DNA of 64,000 nt from Deferribacteraceae bacterium UBA6799 (GTDB lineage: Bacteria; Chrysiogenota; Deferribacteres; Deferribacterales; Geovibrionaceae). The translations under genes and the position numbers were made by a program. Below are positions 27,059 to 35,786 of this stretch, piece by piece. A model generated the notes under the pieces. The model worked only from the letters and a program-made list of their open reading frames with translations, was not told where the DNA came from and did not search any database. Location of the stretch: contig DKFJ01000012.1 in NCBI GenBank assembly GCA_002452335.1, positions 202,553-266,552 of the forward strand. The letters run 5' to 3'. How positions within the stretch are numbered: the stretch's first letter is position 1; each line of letters starts with the position of its first letter.

Positions 27059-29464
27059 ATGAGTATAAAATATAAAGTCCTGATCCCTGTTATTACTATG
27101 TCGGTGCTTATCGCTTTTATTTTCCTCGGAACTTTTTATGTCGCCGACAAACAAAAAAGTGACAGTCTTATAGTGAATCTGGCAGGCAGACAGAGAATGC
27201 TGTCCCAGAGACTGGCCAAAGACCTGCTTCTGATAAACATCCATCAGAAAGACAATGAAAAACTGCTGACATATAAATCCGAGGCATACACCGACATCCG
27301 GCTTTTCGAAACCACTCTGAACGCTCTGCGCAGCGGAGGTCCGGCGCCTGTGGACATGTTTTTCACTGCGGAAAGCACTCTGCCTGTACCGGATGAGAAT
27401 ATCAGACGACACATGGAAAAAATTCTGCGGATCTGGACGGAATACAAATTCGCCGCCCTCAAAATCATGAACAATCCGAACGACCCGAAAGCAATCGGTT
27501 TCATACAGGAGCACAGCAACGAACTCTTATCAGCTCTGGATGATTCCGTGCAGATGCTGCAAAACACCTCAGAAAAAAGAAACCAGTCCCTGATCTATTT
27601 TCAGCTGTTTTCGGCGTGCGTAACTGTCTTTGTGGTTATGCTGCTGGCGGAGAAGCTCAGCAGCAGCATATCACGCCCCATAATGCAGATATGCCGAAAA
27701 ATAAAGAACAGCGACGAGAAAAAGCCTCTGGAATGCTCTCCTGTAGGCACAGGAGATGAGCTGGAGGTGCTGGCCGAGGCGCTGGACGAAAAGTCGATGA
27801 AGCTGTCCCAGGCATACTCCGAAATAGCTATGTATTCCCAGTCTCTGGAAGAACTGGTGGAGGGTCGCACCAGAGAGCTTCTGGTTGCCAGACACTCCGC
27901 AGAGGAAGCAAACAGGCGCAAAAGCTCTTTTCTGGCCAATATGAGCCACGAGATCAGAACCCCCATGCACGCCATTGTGGGGTTCAACCAGATACTGATG
28001 AAATCCGTCAATGATGAAAATTCTCTGAACTATCTCAGAAAAAGCCAGAAATCAGCCTATCAGCTTCTGGGGATAATAAACGATATACTTGATTTCTCTG
28101 GAATAGAATCCGGCACAATTAAGCCGGAATACATTCCTTTCAGCATCAAAAAACTGCTGAACAGCATCCGTCCTGTCCTTCAGGAAAAAGCGGATGAAAA
28201 ATCGCTGAAACTGATTATAAACGTGGATGACAATATTCCGGAATATCTGATCGGTGATCCGCTCAGAATATCTCAGATACTGCTGAATCTGGGAGCGAAC
28301 GCTGTGAAGTTCACCGAAAAAGGCTATGTGAAGATAACGGCGGAAGCGGTCGGCGTCAGGGATTTTCATGCTGATCTTAAGTTCACCGTGTCAGACACTG
28401 GTATTGGCGTCAGAGAGGATATGAAGGAGACTCTGTTCAAGCCGTTCGAACAGCTGGAGACATCATCACCCAGAATGTTCGGCGGAACAGGTCTGGGACT
28501 GTCGATAGTCTCCGGACTGGTTAACATGCTCAGGGGCAGTATATCTGTCGAAAGCACATGGGGTGAAGGAGCGGTCTTCACAGTGTGCCTCAGCATAGAC
28601 ACCGACCCGCAAAACGGAGCAGAGGCGGAGACGGACGACAGCCTGCTCTTTATGCTGAGCCAGAACAGACCGGGTGAATTCAGCCTGAACATTAACGCCC
28701 TTCTGGTGGAGGACAACAAAATAAATCAGCTGGTGGCTATGGAACTGCTGCACTCAGCGGGAATAACAACGGCTCTGGCGGAAAACGGCGCTGAGGCGCT
28801 GGAAATAATGCGGGACGAATCCCGCGCGGCGGAGTTTGATATCATATTCATGGATATGCAGATGCCTGTGATGGACGGTATCGATTCGGCGAAAGCGATA
28901 AGACAGCTCCCCCACTGCCGTGACGTGGCAATAGTCGCCATGACAGCAGACGCTGTGGCGGAGAGACGCACAGCGGCCATAACGGCGGGCATGAACGATT
29001 TTTTAACCAAGCCGTTCAGCCGGAAGGATCTGAGGGACATCATCAGAAAATGGATCCCCAGAACCCATATCAGCGCCGAAGGGATGTCTGTCGCGCTGCA
29101 CAGCTCCTCGCTGAAGGCGGACGGCAGAATATACGGCATAAATACTGAAAAATGGCTGAAAAACTATGTGAATGACAAAGCCCAGCTTATGGAGATTCTC
29201 AGGGTTTTTCTGAAATCATATGAAAACTGCGCTGAGGACATCCAAAAACTGCTGGATGAAGAGAGATATGATGAGTGTCTATTCACTCTGCAAACCCTGA
29301 TGGGCGCCGCCGGCTCATGCTGCGCCGACAGCCTGTACAGCGCCGCAAAAAAACTCTATACAGCGGTCAAAGACAAAAACATTTCATCCCTGCCTGCTTT
29401 ATATACGGAATTTAAAGTGGAGACGGATCAGGTGATCTCTTCGCTGAAAAATATATTCAGATAG
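27059..29464 (+). CDS. PilJ-type sensor hybrid histidine kinase with REC and degenerate HPt
   Basis: The protein has about 801 residues. TM1 (about 4-25), a periplasmic PilJ-like sensor (NLAGRQRMLSQRLAKD), TM2 (about 187-208), HAMP, and a HisKA domain with the phospho-acceptor NMSHEIRTPMHAI. HATPase motifs are DTGIGV and GGTGLGLSI. The receiver has VEDN and FMDMQMPVMDG. The C-terminus resembles an HPt four-helix domain, but the expected His of 'HTLKG' is Gln (LQTLMGAAGS), so it cannot be phosphorylated there. PilJ domains are linked to nitrate sensing in NarX-like kinases. Start choice is uncertain (GTG at 27020 is possible); no clear RBS was found. Confidence 0.88.
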   Translation: MSIKYKVLIPVITMSVLIAFIFLGTFYVADKQKSDSLIVNLAGRQRMLSQRLAKDLLLINIHQKDNEKLLTYKSEAYTDIRLFETTLNALRSGGPAPVDMFFTAESTLPVPDENIRRHMEKILRIWTEYKFAALKIMNNPNDPKAIGFIQEHSNELLSALDDSVQMLQNTSEKRNQSLIYFQLFSACVTVFVVMLLAEKLSSSISRPIMQICRKIKNSDEKKPLECSPVGTGDELEVLAEALDEKSMKLSQAYSEIAMYSQSLEELVEGRTRELLVARHSAEEANRRKSSFLANMSHEIRTPMHAIVGFNQILMKSVNDENSLNYLRKSQKSAYQLLGIINDILDFSGIESGTIKPEYIPFSIKKLLNSIRPVLQEKADEKSLKLIINVDDNIPEYLIGDPLRISQILLNLGANAVKFTEKGYVKITAEAVGVRDFHADLKFTVSDTGIGVREDMKETLFKPFEQLETSSPRMFGGTGLGLSIVSGLVNMLRGSISVESTWGEGAVFTVCLSIDTDPQNGAEAETDDSLLFMLSQNRPGEFSLNINALLVEDNKINQLVAMELLHSAGITTALAENGAEALEIMRDESRAAEFDIIFMDMQMPVMDGIDSAKAIRQLPHCRDVAIVAMTADAVAERRTAAITAGMNDFLTKPFSRKDLRDIIRKWIPRTHISAEGMSVALHSSSLKADGRIYGINTEKWLKNYVNDKAQLMEILRVFLKSYENCAEDIQKLLDEERYDECLFTLQTLMGAAGSCCADSLYSAAKKLYTAVKDKNISSLPALYTEFKVETDQVISSLKNIFR

Positions 29465-29473
29465 ACATTACGG

Positions 29474-31819
29474 TCAGGAAACCGGAAGGGTTATTCTGAT
29501 GCAGGCTCCTTCTCCCTTGTTCTCCGCAGTGATGCTTCCGTTCATCTTCTTGCTGATTATGATCTGCGCCAGATACATGCCGATACCTGTTCCCTTGTCG
29601 CCTTTGGTGGTGAAATAGGGCTTGAAGATGTGACTCAAAACTTTTTCAGGTATACCGCCGCCGTTATCGCACACAGTGATGAATACGGAGCTGTCTTCCA
29701 CACTCATAAAGATGGTTATCCTGCCTTTGAACCTGGTATCATTCAGTATTCTGGAGGAGATGGCGTCCTTGGAGTTGGAGAGCAGGTTCATCAGAGTATG
29801 CTTGAACTCGTTTGCGATGCCTGTCACATATACATTCTTGTCCAGCTCGCTCACTATATCTATTTTTGTGCCGTGCCGCTCGAAGAGGGGCGACAGAAGT
29901 CTGACAGTGTTATTGACCGTGCTTTTCAGGTCGAAAGCCGAAACTACTGTTTCGTGGCTGAAAAAACTGCGGAAGTCATCTATGGTCTCCGACATGAAAT
30001 GTATCTGCTCCAGACATCTGTCTATGCCGATATTCAGCATCTCCATGTCCAGCATATCGTCTTCCACGTCTGATTTTATGTTGTCCAGTATCAGACTCAT
30101 AGAGTTCAGGGGCTGTTTCCACTGATGCCCTATGACGCCGATCATCTCGCCCATTGCCGCCATCTTGGACTGCTGGATGAGAAGCTGTTCCTGCTCTTTC
30201 TGTTCGGACAGCAGGTTGATCCTGTCAGTTATATCGGTCAGCGCCAGAACCCTGTATTCATCCTCGTCCTGACCTTTGAATGTAGATACATTCATATAGG
30301 CGTAGAGCTTTGCGCCGTTCCTGTGCGTCAGAGTGACCTCAGACAGAGCGTCCTTATCATCACGCTCATACTGCCCGTAGTCGCTCTTATAGGATTCTAT
30401 ATGCAGCTTGTCCAGACTGGCGCCTATCAGATCGTCCGATTCGTAGCCGGTCATACTCAGAAAAGCGCTGTTCACACGGAAAATCACGCCGGATCTGTCT
30501 GTAATGACAAATCCGATATCCGCCACGTCGAACAGAGAAGACACCAGCTGTTCCCTGTCTTTGATCTGATTTTCAAGCTGTTTGATATTCGTCAGGTCGT
30601 TCATGGTGATGGTGAGGCGTCTGCCCTCATCCATACTGCCGAAGACACGGCAGTGTATGCCTATGGGTTTTTCCACGCCTTTTTTGGAAACGATCTCGGC
30701 ATACGCGGAAAAATCGCCGCCCTCTCTGCATGCCAGAGCCACCTTATCCGAAACGGCTTTTCTGTATTCCGGCTTAAGATAGGCCAGAACATCAGGCAGG
30801 CTGAGCGCGGCTATGTCGGGGTTATCGAAAATAATCTTCAGACCGTGGCTGAGAAAGATAGAGCCTGTGGCGCACGAATACTCGAAGCTGCCTATGCTGG
30901 CAACCTCCTGAGCTATTCTGAGCTGGTCTCTGTTTCTGGCTAGATCGAAGTTGAGTTTTTTAAGTTCGGTGTTTTTGTCCTCATATCTTCTGCTCAGCTC
31001 CAGATTGATATCCTGAAGCACCTTCTCCCTGTTCTGGAGAAGTGTTATGTCCGTCATGGACACGATTATGGTGCTGTTCTCCGGCATCTTTCTGACGCTG
31101 AAGAGAAAGGTCGTCTCTCTGCCGGTATTCTTATCGGCAACGGATATTTTGTTCAGTCTGTTTCTGTTGAGGCTGTCCAGAATGAAATTATTGAAAGAAC
31201 CGTATATATCGTTCAGATTTTCGTTTTTTTCGGCACTGACATAGCTGAGCAGATCTCTTTCGCCGGAGTTCACCCTCTCCACTGAGTCATATCCGAAAAC
31301 TTCCAGAAAATTATTGTTATAGTTGACTATCTTATTGTCATCCATGACAAAGATAACGTTCGCCTGAAAATCAAGAGTGTTCTGAAGCAGGCTGTGCTGC
31401 TCCTCCAGCAGACGGGTGCTGGTTTCCAGACGGACTCTGGCTTCCAGCAGAGACGTCTGATCGTATATCATGAAAAGCGTGTATCTCTCTTTTTTGTCAT
31501 AAGCGGAAATAACGACATTCTGAAGCATGTAGTCGTATATTTTGCCCGATATCTTTTTAGACGGTATCTTCAGAAGATATTTCTCCGCCTCAGCGTTTAT
31601 AAAAGCCGGAGTGTTCAGCGCATAGACCTGTCTGAGCTTGCGTTCGATGAGTTTTTTGTTGATATCCGGAAAAAAATCATAAAGAGAGTTTCCGACTATA
31701 TCGCCTCTTTTGATCCCTGTCTGAATCTCAAGCCAATGGTTCCAGAAAAGAACCGTACACTGTTCGTCCAGAACCATAGCCCCGTTAAGTATATGGTCCA
31801 GATAATTGGGAGCGGTCAT
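29474..31819 (-). CDS. Multi-PAS sensor histidine kinase
   Basis: The protein has 781 residues and no membrane helix. Several PAS domains are seen (about 10-110, 140-250, 300-410 and 425-540), followed by a HisKA domain with IGHQWKQPLNSMS and an HATPase domain with TVCDNGGGIPEKVL and KGTGIGMYLAQ. The GHQWKQPL form is typical of kinases with cytoplasmic PAS inputs. It is the last gene of a CheY-CheC-kinase set, 5 nt after the cheC-like stop. The kinase might phosphorylate the CheY-like protein and the CheC-like one dephosphorylate it. Confidence 0.9.
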   Translation of the reverse strand: MTAPNYLDHILNGAMVLDEQCTVLFWNHWLEIQTGIKRGDIVGNSLYDFFPDINKKLIERKLRQVYALNTPAFINAEAEKYLLKIPSKKISGKIYDYMLQNVVISAYDKKERYTLFMIYDQTSLLEARVRLETSTRLLEEQHSLLQNTLDFQANVIFVMDDNKIVNYNNNFLEVFGYDSVERVNSGERDLLSYVSAEKNENLNDIYGSFNNFILDSLNRNRLNKISVADKNTGRETTFLFSVRKMPENSTIIVSMTDITLLQNREKVLQDINLELSRRYEDKNTELKKLNFDLARNRDQLRIAQEVASIGSFEYSCATGSIFLSHGLKIIFDNPDIAALSLPDVLAYLKPEYRKAVSDKVALACREGGDFSAYAEIVSKKGVEKPIGIHCRVFGSMDEGRRLTITMNDLTNIKQLENQIKDREQLVSSLFDVADIGFVITDRSGVIFRVNSAFLSMTGYESDDLIGASLDKLHIESYKSDYGQYERDDKDALSEVTLTHRNGAKLYAYMNVSTFKGQDEDEYRVLALTDITDRINLLSEQKEQEQLLIQQSKMAAMGEMIGVIGHQWKQPLNSMSLILDNIKSDVEDDMLDMEMLNIGIDRCLEQIHFMSETIDDFRSFFSHETVVSAFDLKSTVNNTVRLLSPLFERHGTKIDIVSELDKNVYVTGIANEFKHTLMNLLSNSKDAISSRILNDTRFKGRITIFMSVEDSSVFITVCDNGGGIPEKVLSHIFKPYFTTKGDKGTGIGMYLAQIIISKKMNGSITAENKGEGACIRITLPVS

Positions 31820-31824
31820 GTCAC

Positions 31825-32448
31825 CTACCCTGCGTAATGCTCAATAAAATAATCAAGAGCCTCTTTAAACCGGCTGAAAGACTGCTCTTTCAGCAGTACA
31901 TACATATGCCCTTTGATCTCTGTGGAATCTATATCTATGATAACCTTTATCACGATCACCTGCGAAAATTCAGAACCCCGCCTGAGATCGTGTATCTCGG
32001 ATGTTTTATAAGGCTTTATCTCCGGAGGCTGAAAAAATATCTCCGTGTTCGTCAGGTCGGCTATGCGCCCGATGAGAGCGGATGTGATTATATTGGATAT
32101 CTCCAGAGTACAGCTTTTGATATCTTCCTCGCTGGAATCATCCAGCATATCATCTATCCTGCTGTAACATTCGGTGAGAGCCGCGGCGGACTCCCTGCTC
32201 ATCAGCATCACCGTTTCTCCTTCCAGATAGTTCAGAAAAACCTGAGAAACGTGATAATACTCCTTATCCCCGTCTATGACGCCGGCTATGGTATCCGCCA
32301 GATTTTCAATATCTATGATCTCCATCTCCGTCACATACATGCTGGAGTGCATCCCTATTGAGTCAGAAATCAGCGATGTAGCCAGCCCGTAGGCAATATT
32401 GAACAGCTCGCCCATTGCCTCCGTCTGAAGTTCACTAAGATTCTCCAT
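31825..32448 (-). CDS. CheC-like phosphatase
   Basis: The protein has 207 residues. Two CheC-type helices are recognisable: GELFNIAYG (about 13-21) and LEISNIITSALIG (about 115-127), each with an ExxN pair that in CheC contacts the receiver phosphate. It fits the CheC/CheX family that dephosphorylates CheY~P. It lies between a CheY-like gene (7-nt gap) and a PAS kinase gene. Confidence 0.78.
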   Translation of the reverse strand: MENLSELQTEAMGELFNIAYGLATSLISDSIGMHSSMYVTEMEIIDIENLADTIAGVIDGDKEYYHVSQVFLNYLEGETVMLMSRESAAALTECYSRIDDMLDDSSEEDIKSCTLEISNIITSALIGRIADLTNTEIFFQPPEIKPYKTSEIHDLRRGSEFSQVIVIKVIIDIDSTEIKGHMYVLLKEQSFSRFKEALDYFIEHYAG

Positions 32449-32455
32449 ATCTACC

Positions 32456-32815
32456 TCAAATCATAACTGCGGTGAGAGCCTCGGCTATCTTTTCGGCGTT
32501 TATAGGTTTGTTCACCATATAATCCGCTCCCAGACCCATCACGATCTCCCTTGTCTTTTGCTGTATATCCGCGGAAACAACTATCACCTTGCTGGGTATA
32601 TCGGTCTTTTTGATCTCTGCCAGAATATCCTCGCCCCTGATTTCCGGCATGGTCAGATCCAGAAAAACGAGCTCCGGTCTGTGTTCAGTGAACAGAGGCA
32701 TGGCCTGTTTTCCTTCCCCTGTCTCTATGACAGCCCAACCTTCCAGCTGTTCATTTATCAGCTTTATCAGCGCCCTTCTGGCGAATCCGGAATCATCCAC
32801 TACCAATATTTTCAC
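32456..32815 (-). CDS. CheY-like response regulator (stand-alone receiver)
   Basis: The protein is a 119-residue single receiver domain. Acidic pocket residues are in VVDDSG, the phospho-acceptor Asp in FLDLTMPE (about residue 53), the conserved Ser in VVSAD and Lys in NKPIN. It has no output domain. It heads an operon with a CheC-like phosphatase and a PAS kinase, which suggests a dedicated phosphorylation circuit acting by protein interaction. Confidence 0.9.
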   Translation of the reverse strand: MKILVVDDSGFARRALIKLINEQLEGWAVIETGEGKQAMPLFTEHRPELVFLDLTMPEIRGEDILAEIKKTDIPSKVIVVSADIQQKTREIVMGLGADYMVNKPINAEKIAEALTAVMI

Positions 32816-32974
32816 AGTATATCTCCCTGTTATTATTAATTAAATAAAAAAAACGCTCACGCACAAGTCAATTATACTACACCGGTATGAAATTATCTAG
32901 CCATTAGATAATTTTGTTTCACCCGAAAAACAGATGACTTAATATTATAGTGAAAGGTCAGTTTTTTCAATATA

Positions 32975-33003
32975 TTGCTTTTAGCGGCTGATATTTGTAT
33001 AAT
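32975..33003 (+). promoter_or_regulatory. Putative promoter of the soluble kinase gene
   Basis: TTGCTT (32975-32980), a 17-bp spacer and a perfect TATAAT (32998-33003) precede the kinase start at 33025; AGAAAGG serves as RBS. The leader would be only about 12 nt. Confidence 0.6.
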
Positions 33004-33024
33004 CCATAACAGAAAGGCACAATA

Positions 33025-33675
33025 ATGAAAAAAGATATAAATCCTTTTATTATGGAACTTGTCCACGAGATACGCAGTCCGCTGACAGGGCTCAGCGTCA
33101 TGCTGGACAGTATCCACGACCGACTGTCCGGCAGACCGGACGAACAGGAACTGATAGTTAAGGCGCTGTACGAGGTGGAGCGTCTGGAAAACCTGCTGTC
33201 CGAATATCTCACAGACACCATCACCTATCCGTCTGGTTTTTTCGCCGGAAAGATAGAGAATATCATCGGCGACATCCTCCTGATAACTGAAAAACGCTGC
33301 GAAAAAAACAGCATCCGCCTGATAAAAGACCTGCGTGATACCGAAATGCGCATGGTAAACGCCCCCAAGCTGAAACAGGTATTTATAAACATCATCAATA
33401 ACGCCATCGAATCCATGCCGGACGGAGGAGCGCTGACCGTTTCAGTTGCCGAAGAAGAGAGCGCGGCAGTTGTCACCGTCACAGACACAGGCTCAGGCAT
33501 ATCGGAAAGCGAACTGACGAAAATTTTTGATCATGGATACACATCAAAACCTGACGGAACAGGCATAGGACTCCACACCGCAAAAAAAATTCTGGACGCT
33601 CACAGAGCGGAGACCCTGGTGAAATCTGAAAAAAACAAAGGAACTGAATTCATAATAAGATTCCCGCAGATATAA
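33025..33675 (+). CDS. Small soluble histidine kinase (NtrB-like core)
   Basis: The protein has 216 residues and consists only of the kinase core: HisKA with ELVHEIRSPLTGLS (His about residue 14) and HATPase with NIINNAIESMPDGG, DTGSGI and GTGIGLHTAK. It has no sensor domain or membrane segment, so input must come from another protein. The NtrC-type regulator gene starts 77 bp downstream on the same strand, making this its likely partner. Confidence 0.9.
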   Translation: MKKDINPFIMELVHEIRSPLTGLSVMLDSIHDRLSGRPDEQELIVKALYEVERLENLLSEYLTDTITYPSGFFAGKIENIIGDILLITEKRCEKNSIRLIKDLRDTEMRMVNAPKLKQVFINIINNAIESMPDGGALTVSVAEEESAAVVTVTDTGSGISESELTKIFDHGYTSKPDGTGIGLHTAKKILDAHRAETLVKSEKNKGTEFIIRFPQI

Positions 33676-33726
33676 GGCGAATTTTCGCCATATAATCATT
33701 GACGAATTTTCGCCACCTATTATAAT
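33676..33726 (+). promoter_or_regulatory. Regulator promoter with two palindromic sites
   Basis: A strong sigma-70 promoter is visible: TTGACG (33699-33704), 16-bp spacer, TATAAT (33721-33726). Two copies of a palindrome flank or overlap it: GGCGAATTTTCGCC (33676-33689) and GACGAATTTTCGCC (33701-33714), with centres 25 bp apart. The second covers part of the -35 box and spacer. The same palindrome occurs downstream of the gene, upstream of a sigma-54 promoter, suggesting the encoded regulator binds here and represses itself. Confidence 0.6.
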
Positions 33727-33752
33727 TACTCATTATTCGCATAGAGGATGTC

Positions 33753-35117
33753 ATGGAAAAGATTCTGGTTGTCGATGACGAAATATTCGTTCGTGAAAAT
33801 CTGGAGAGAACCCTCTCTCTGAAAGGTTATGACGTGTTCACAGCGGAAAACAGGCAGAGCACCATCAGCCGTATCTCCGAAAGCGACATAGATCTGGTGC
33901 TTCTCGATCTCAATCTGGGCAGAGACAGCGGACTGGACATACTCAGAGAGATCAAGGAGACAGTGCCGGACATTCTGGTCATCATAATCACAGGTTACGG
34001 CACGGTGGAAACAGCCGTGGAAGCGCTGAAGATGGGCGCATACGATTACATCAAAAAACCGTTCAAGGCGGACGCCATACACCTGATCGTCAGACTGGCT
34101 CTGGAGACCCAGAGTCTGAAAAAAGAGCTGAAATCCCTGAAAAGGGACGGCGTTCAGCTTCCGGAGGTGGTCGGATCGAGCCGCCCCATGAAGGAAGTAT
34201 TTAAAAAAATAGCCGAAGTGGCAAAACACGAAACAGCCACGGTGCTTATCACGGGCGAATCAGGCACCGGAAAAGAGGTTGCCGCCAGAGCCATACACAA
34301 CCTCTCCCCGAGAAAAGACAGACCCTTCATAGACATCAACTGCGGATCACTGCCGTATAACCTTCTGGAATCAGAGCTTTTCGGACACGAGAAAGGAGCC
34401 TTCACCGATGCGAAATCACGCAAGACAGGGCTTCTGGAAGAGGCGAACGGAGGCACGCTATTTCTGGATGAGATAGGCGACATGGACATGAATCTTCAGG
34501 TGAAACTGCTCAGAGTGCTGGAAGAGCGGAAGCTGAGAAGACTGGGCAGCACCAGAAACATAGACATAGACGTGCGCATAATAGCCGCCACCAACAAAGA
34601 CCTGAAGGAGGCCATAAACACCAGGGAGTTCAGAGAAGACCTGTACTACAGACTGAACGTTTTTCCTATATATCTTCCGCCATTAAGAGAGCGCAGGGAC
34701 GACATACCGCCCCTTCTCAATTTTTTCCTGAGCCGTTTCAATGCTGAATTCAAAAAGAATATCAATGAGATATCGAAAGACGCCCTTGATCTTTTCAGAA
34801 GCTATTCATGGCCGGGCAACATCAGAGAGCTGAAAAACATGGTGGAACGCATCTGCATCATGAACAGCGCCAGCTCCATCACCGCCGATATGCTGCCCAG
34901 AGAGATAGCCGGAGAGAAACACGGCAAGAGCGGAGGATCTCTGCCGGAGATCCCCGAAAGCGGGGCTGATCTGGAAAACATCCTGTCAGATATAGAGAAA
35001 CAGCTTCTGACAAAAGCTTTCACCATGACGAAAGGCAACGTATCCAAAATGTCCCGACTGCTGAACATCCCCAGAGGAACGCTGAGATATAAGCTGGAAA
35101 AACACAATATATCCTGA
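33753..35117 (+). CDS. NtrC-family sigma-54-dependent response regulator
   Basis: The protein has 454 residues: receiver (1-120; VVDDE, phospho-acceptor in VLLDLNLG, Lys in IKKPF), AAA+ domain (about 140-370; Walker A GESGTGKE, ESELFGHEKGAFTDA, Walker B GGTLFLDEIGDMD) and a Fis-type helix-turn-helix (about 415-452; KGNVSKMSRLLNIPRGTLRYKL). The sigma-54 contact loop reads GAFTDA where GAFTGA is usual, a tolerated variant in some members. It should be phosphorylated by the kinase encoded just upstream. A sigma-54 promoter lies 172 bp after its stop. Confidence 0.94.
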   Translation: MEKILVVDDEIFVRENLERTLSLKGYDVFTAENRQSTISRISESDIDLVLLDLNLGRDSGLDILREIKETVPDILVIIITGYGTVETAVEALKMGAYDYIKKPFKADAIHLIVRLALETQSLKKELKSLKRDGVQLPEVVGSSRPMKEVFKKIAEVAKHETATVLITGESGTGKEVAARAIHNLSPRKDRPFIDINCGSLPYNLLESELFGHEKGAFTDAKSRKTGLLEEANGGTLFLDEIGDMDMNLQVKLLRVLEERKLRRLGSTRNIDIDVRIIAATNKDLKEAINTREFREDLYYRLNVFPIYLPPLRERRDDIPPLLNFFLSRFNAEFKKNINEISKDALDLFRSYSWPGNIRELKNMVERICIMNSASSITADMLPREIAGEKHGKSGGSLPEIPESGADLENILSDIEKQLLTKAFTMTKGNVSKMSRLLNIPRGTLRYKLEKHNIS

Positions 35118-35128
35118 CATTCGCTTCC

Positions 35129-35213
35129 GGCGAAATTTCGCCATATACTGCAACATACTAATAAATAGCAATATTTAATAAACAGCACCGTTCAGGCATG
35201 GCTAATTTCAGCC
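35129..35213 (+). promoter_or_regulatory. Putative enhancer sites for the NtrC-type regulator
   Basis: A perfect palindrome GGCGAAATTTCGCC (35129-35142) and a weaker relative GGCTAATTTCAGCC (35200-35213) lie about 155 and 84 bp upstream of the -24 element at 35289, the usual distance for activators of sigma-54 promoters. The motif is the one found upstream of the regulator gene at 33676-33714. Confidence 0.55.
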
Positions 35214-35288
35214 AATTTCAAGAATATGAACACACGCTACTATCGATATTATCCTTATCTGTAAATGATTTATCAAAAATATCCAAAC

Positions 35289-35304
35289 TGGCACACCCAT
35301 TGCT
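35289..35304 (+). promoter_or_regulatory. Sigma-54 (-24/-12) promoter
   Basis: TGGCACACCCATTGCT matches the consensus TGGCACN5TTGCW without mismatch, with GG and GC exactly 10 bp apart. Transcription should begin near 35315. No protein-coding gene with a ribosome-binding site follows; a terminated structured RNA does. Confidence 0.8.
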
Positions 35305-35314
35305 TTTATAAACG

Positions 35315-35505
35315 CAACTCGTTAGCCGGGTATGTCACCACATACCTGCTATTGTCACTACTCATATTTGGGGGAGGTCTTGGGAAAGCGGGCATATTGC
35401 CCGCTGACAGGGCGCCGAATATAACTAAAAAATATAACAAAGATGCATAGGCGGCAGCAGCCGCTTCTGACCCCGGCGTTATCTTAAACACGCCGGGGAT
35501 TTTTT
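35315..35505 (+). ncRNA. Putative sigma-54-driven structured small RNA
   Basis: The transcript predicted from the sigma-54 promoter is about 190 nt. It contains four stable hairpins: 35324-35350 (GGTATGT/ACATACC, extended past a bulged C), 35387-35405 (AGCGGGCA/TGCCCGCT, 3-nt loop), 35451-35464 (GCGGC/GCCGC) and the terminator. A single-stranded G-rich stretch with GGGGGAGG lies between hairpins 1 and 2, and an A-rich stretch between 2 and 3. No frame within it has a plausible start and RBS. The activator gene beside it is the obvious regulator. I recognise no known RNA family. Confidence 0.6.
35471..35505 (+). terminator. Intrinsic terminator of the putative sRNA
   Basis: CCCCGGCG, a 12-nt loop and CGCCGGGG are followed by A and six T residues. 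It is the strongest hairpin of the region and no coding gene precedes it on this strand after 35117. Confidence 0.85.
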
Positions 35506-35704
35506 AAAAAAATCATATCGCTAAAAAAACAAAAGTGTTTTTTGGTGTTATAATAGAATATGAATGAGATTGCCGAGTCGCTGCGCTCCACGCAATGATA
35601 CGGCAGACGGAGCGGTATCGGAAATTTTTTAGGACAAAGAAATTTCCGTAATAAATTGAAGCCACAAGCCACCTACCTTACATAAGATTTAAGCACTAAA
35701 AAAA

Positions 35705-35741
35705 CGGCGGACCTTTTACAGCGGGTCCGCTGTTTTTTTTT
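35705..35741. terminator. Bidirectional intrinsic terminator
   Basis: CGGCGGACC / GGTCCGCTG with a 10-nt loop has nine T residues on the plus strand and seven on the minus strand. On plus it ends transcription coming from the non-coding region; on minus it would back up the hydrogenase operon terminator. Confidence 0.75.
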
Positions 35742-35754
35742 GCCCGGACATAAA

Positions 35755-35786
35755 AAAACTGCCGTTCCTTCCGGTTCGGCAGTTTT
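35755..35786 (-). terminator. Terminator of the hydrogenase operon
   Basis: AAAACTGCCG and CGGCAGTTTT form a hairpin 20 nt after the stop of the maturation protease gene, followed on the minus strand by a T-run. Confidence 0.8.

Noticed and set aside
35265..35450. 61-codon plus-strand frame in the sRNA region
   Set aside because: It starts upstream of the sigma-54 promoter, so the transcript would lack its start, and it has no ribosome-binding site.
35306..35491. 61-codon minus-strand frame opposite the sRNA
   Set aside because: It reads the hairpins antisense, with no RBS and low-complexity composition.
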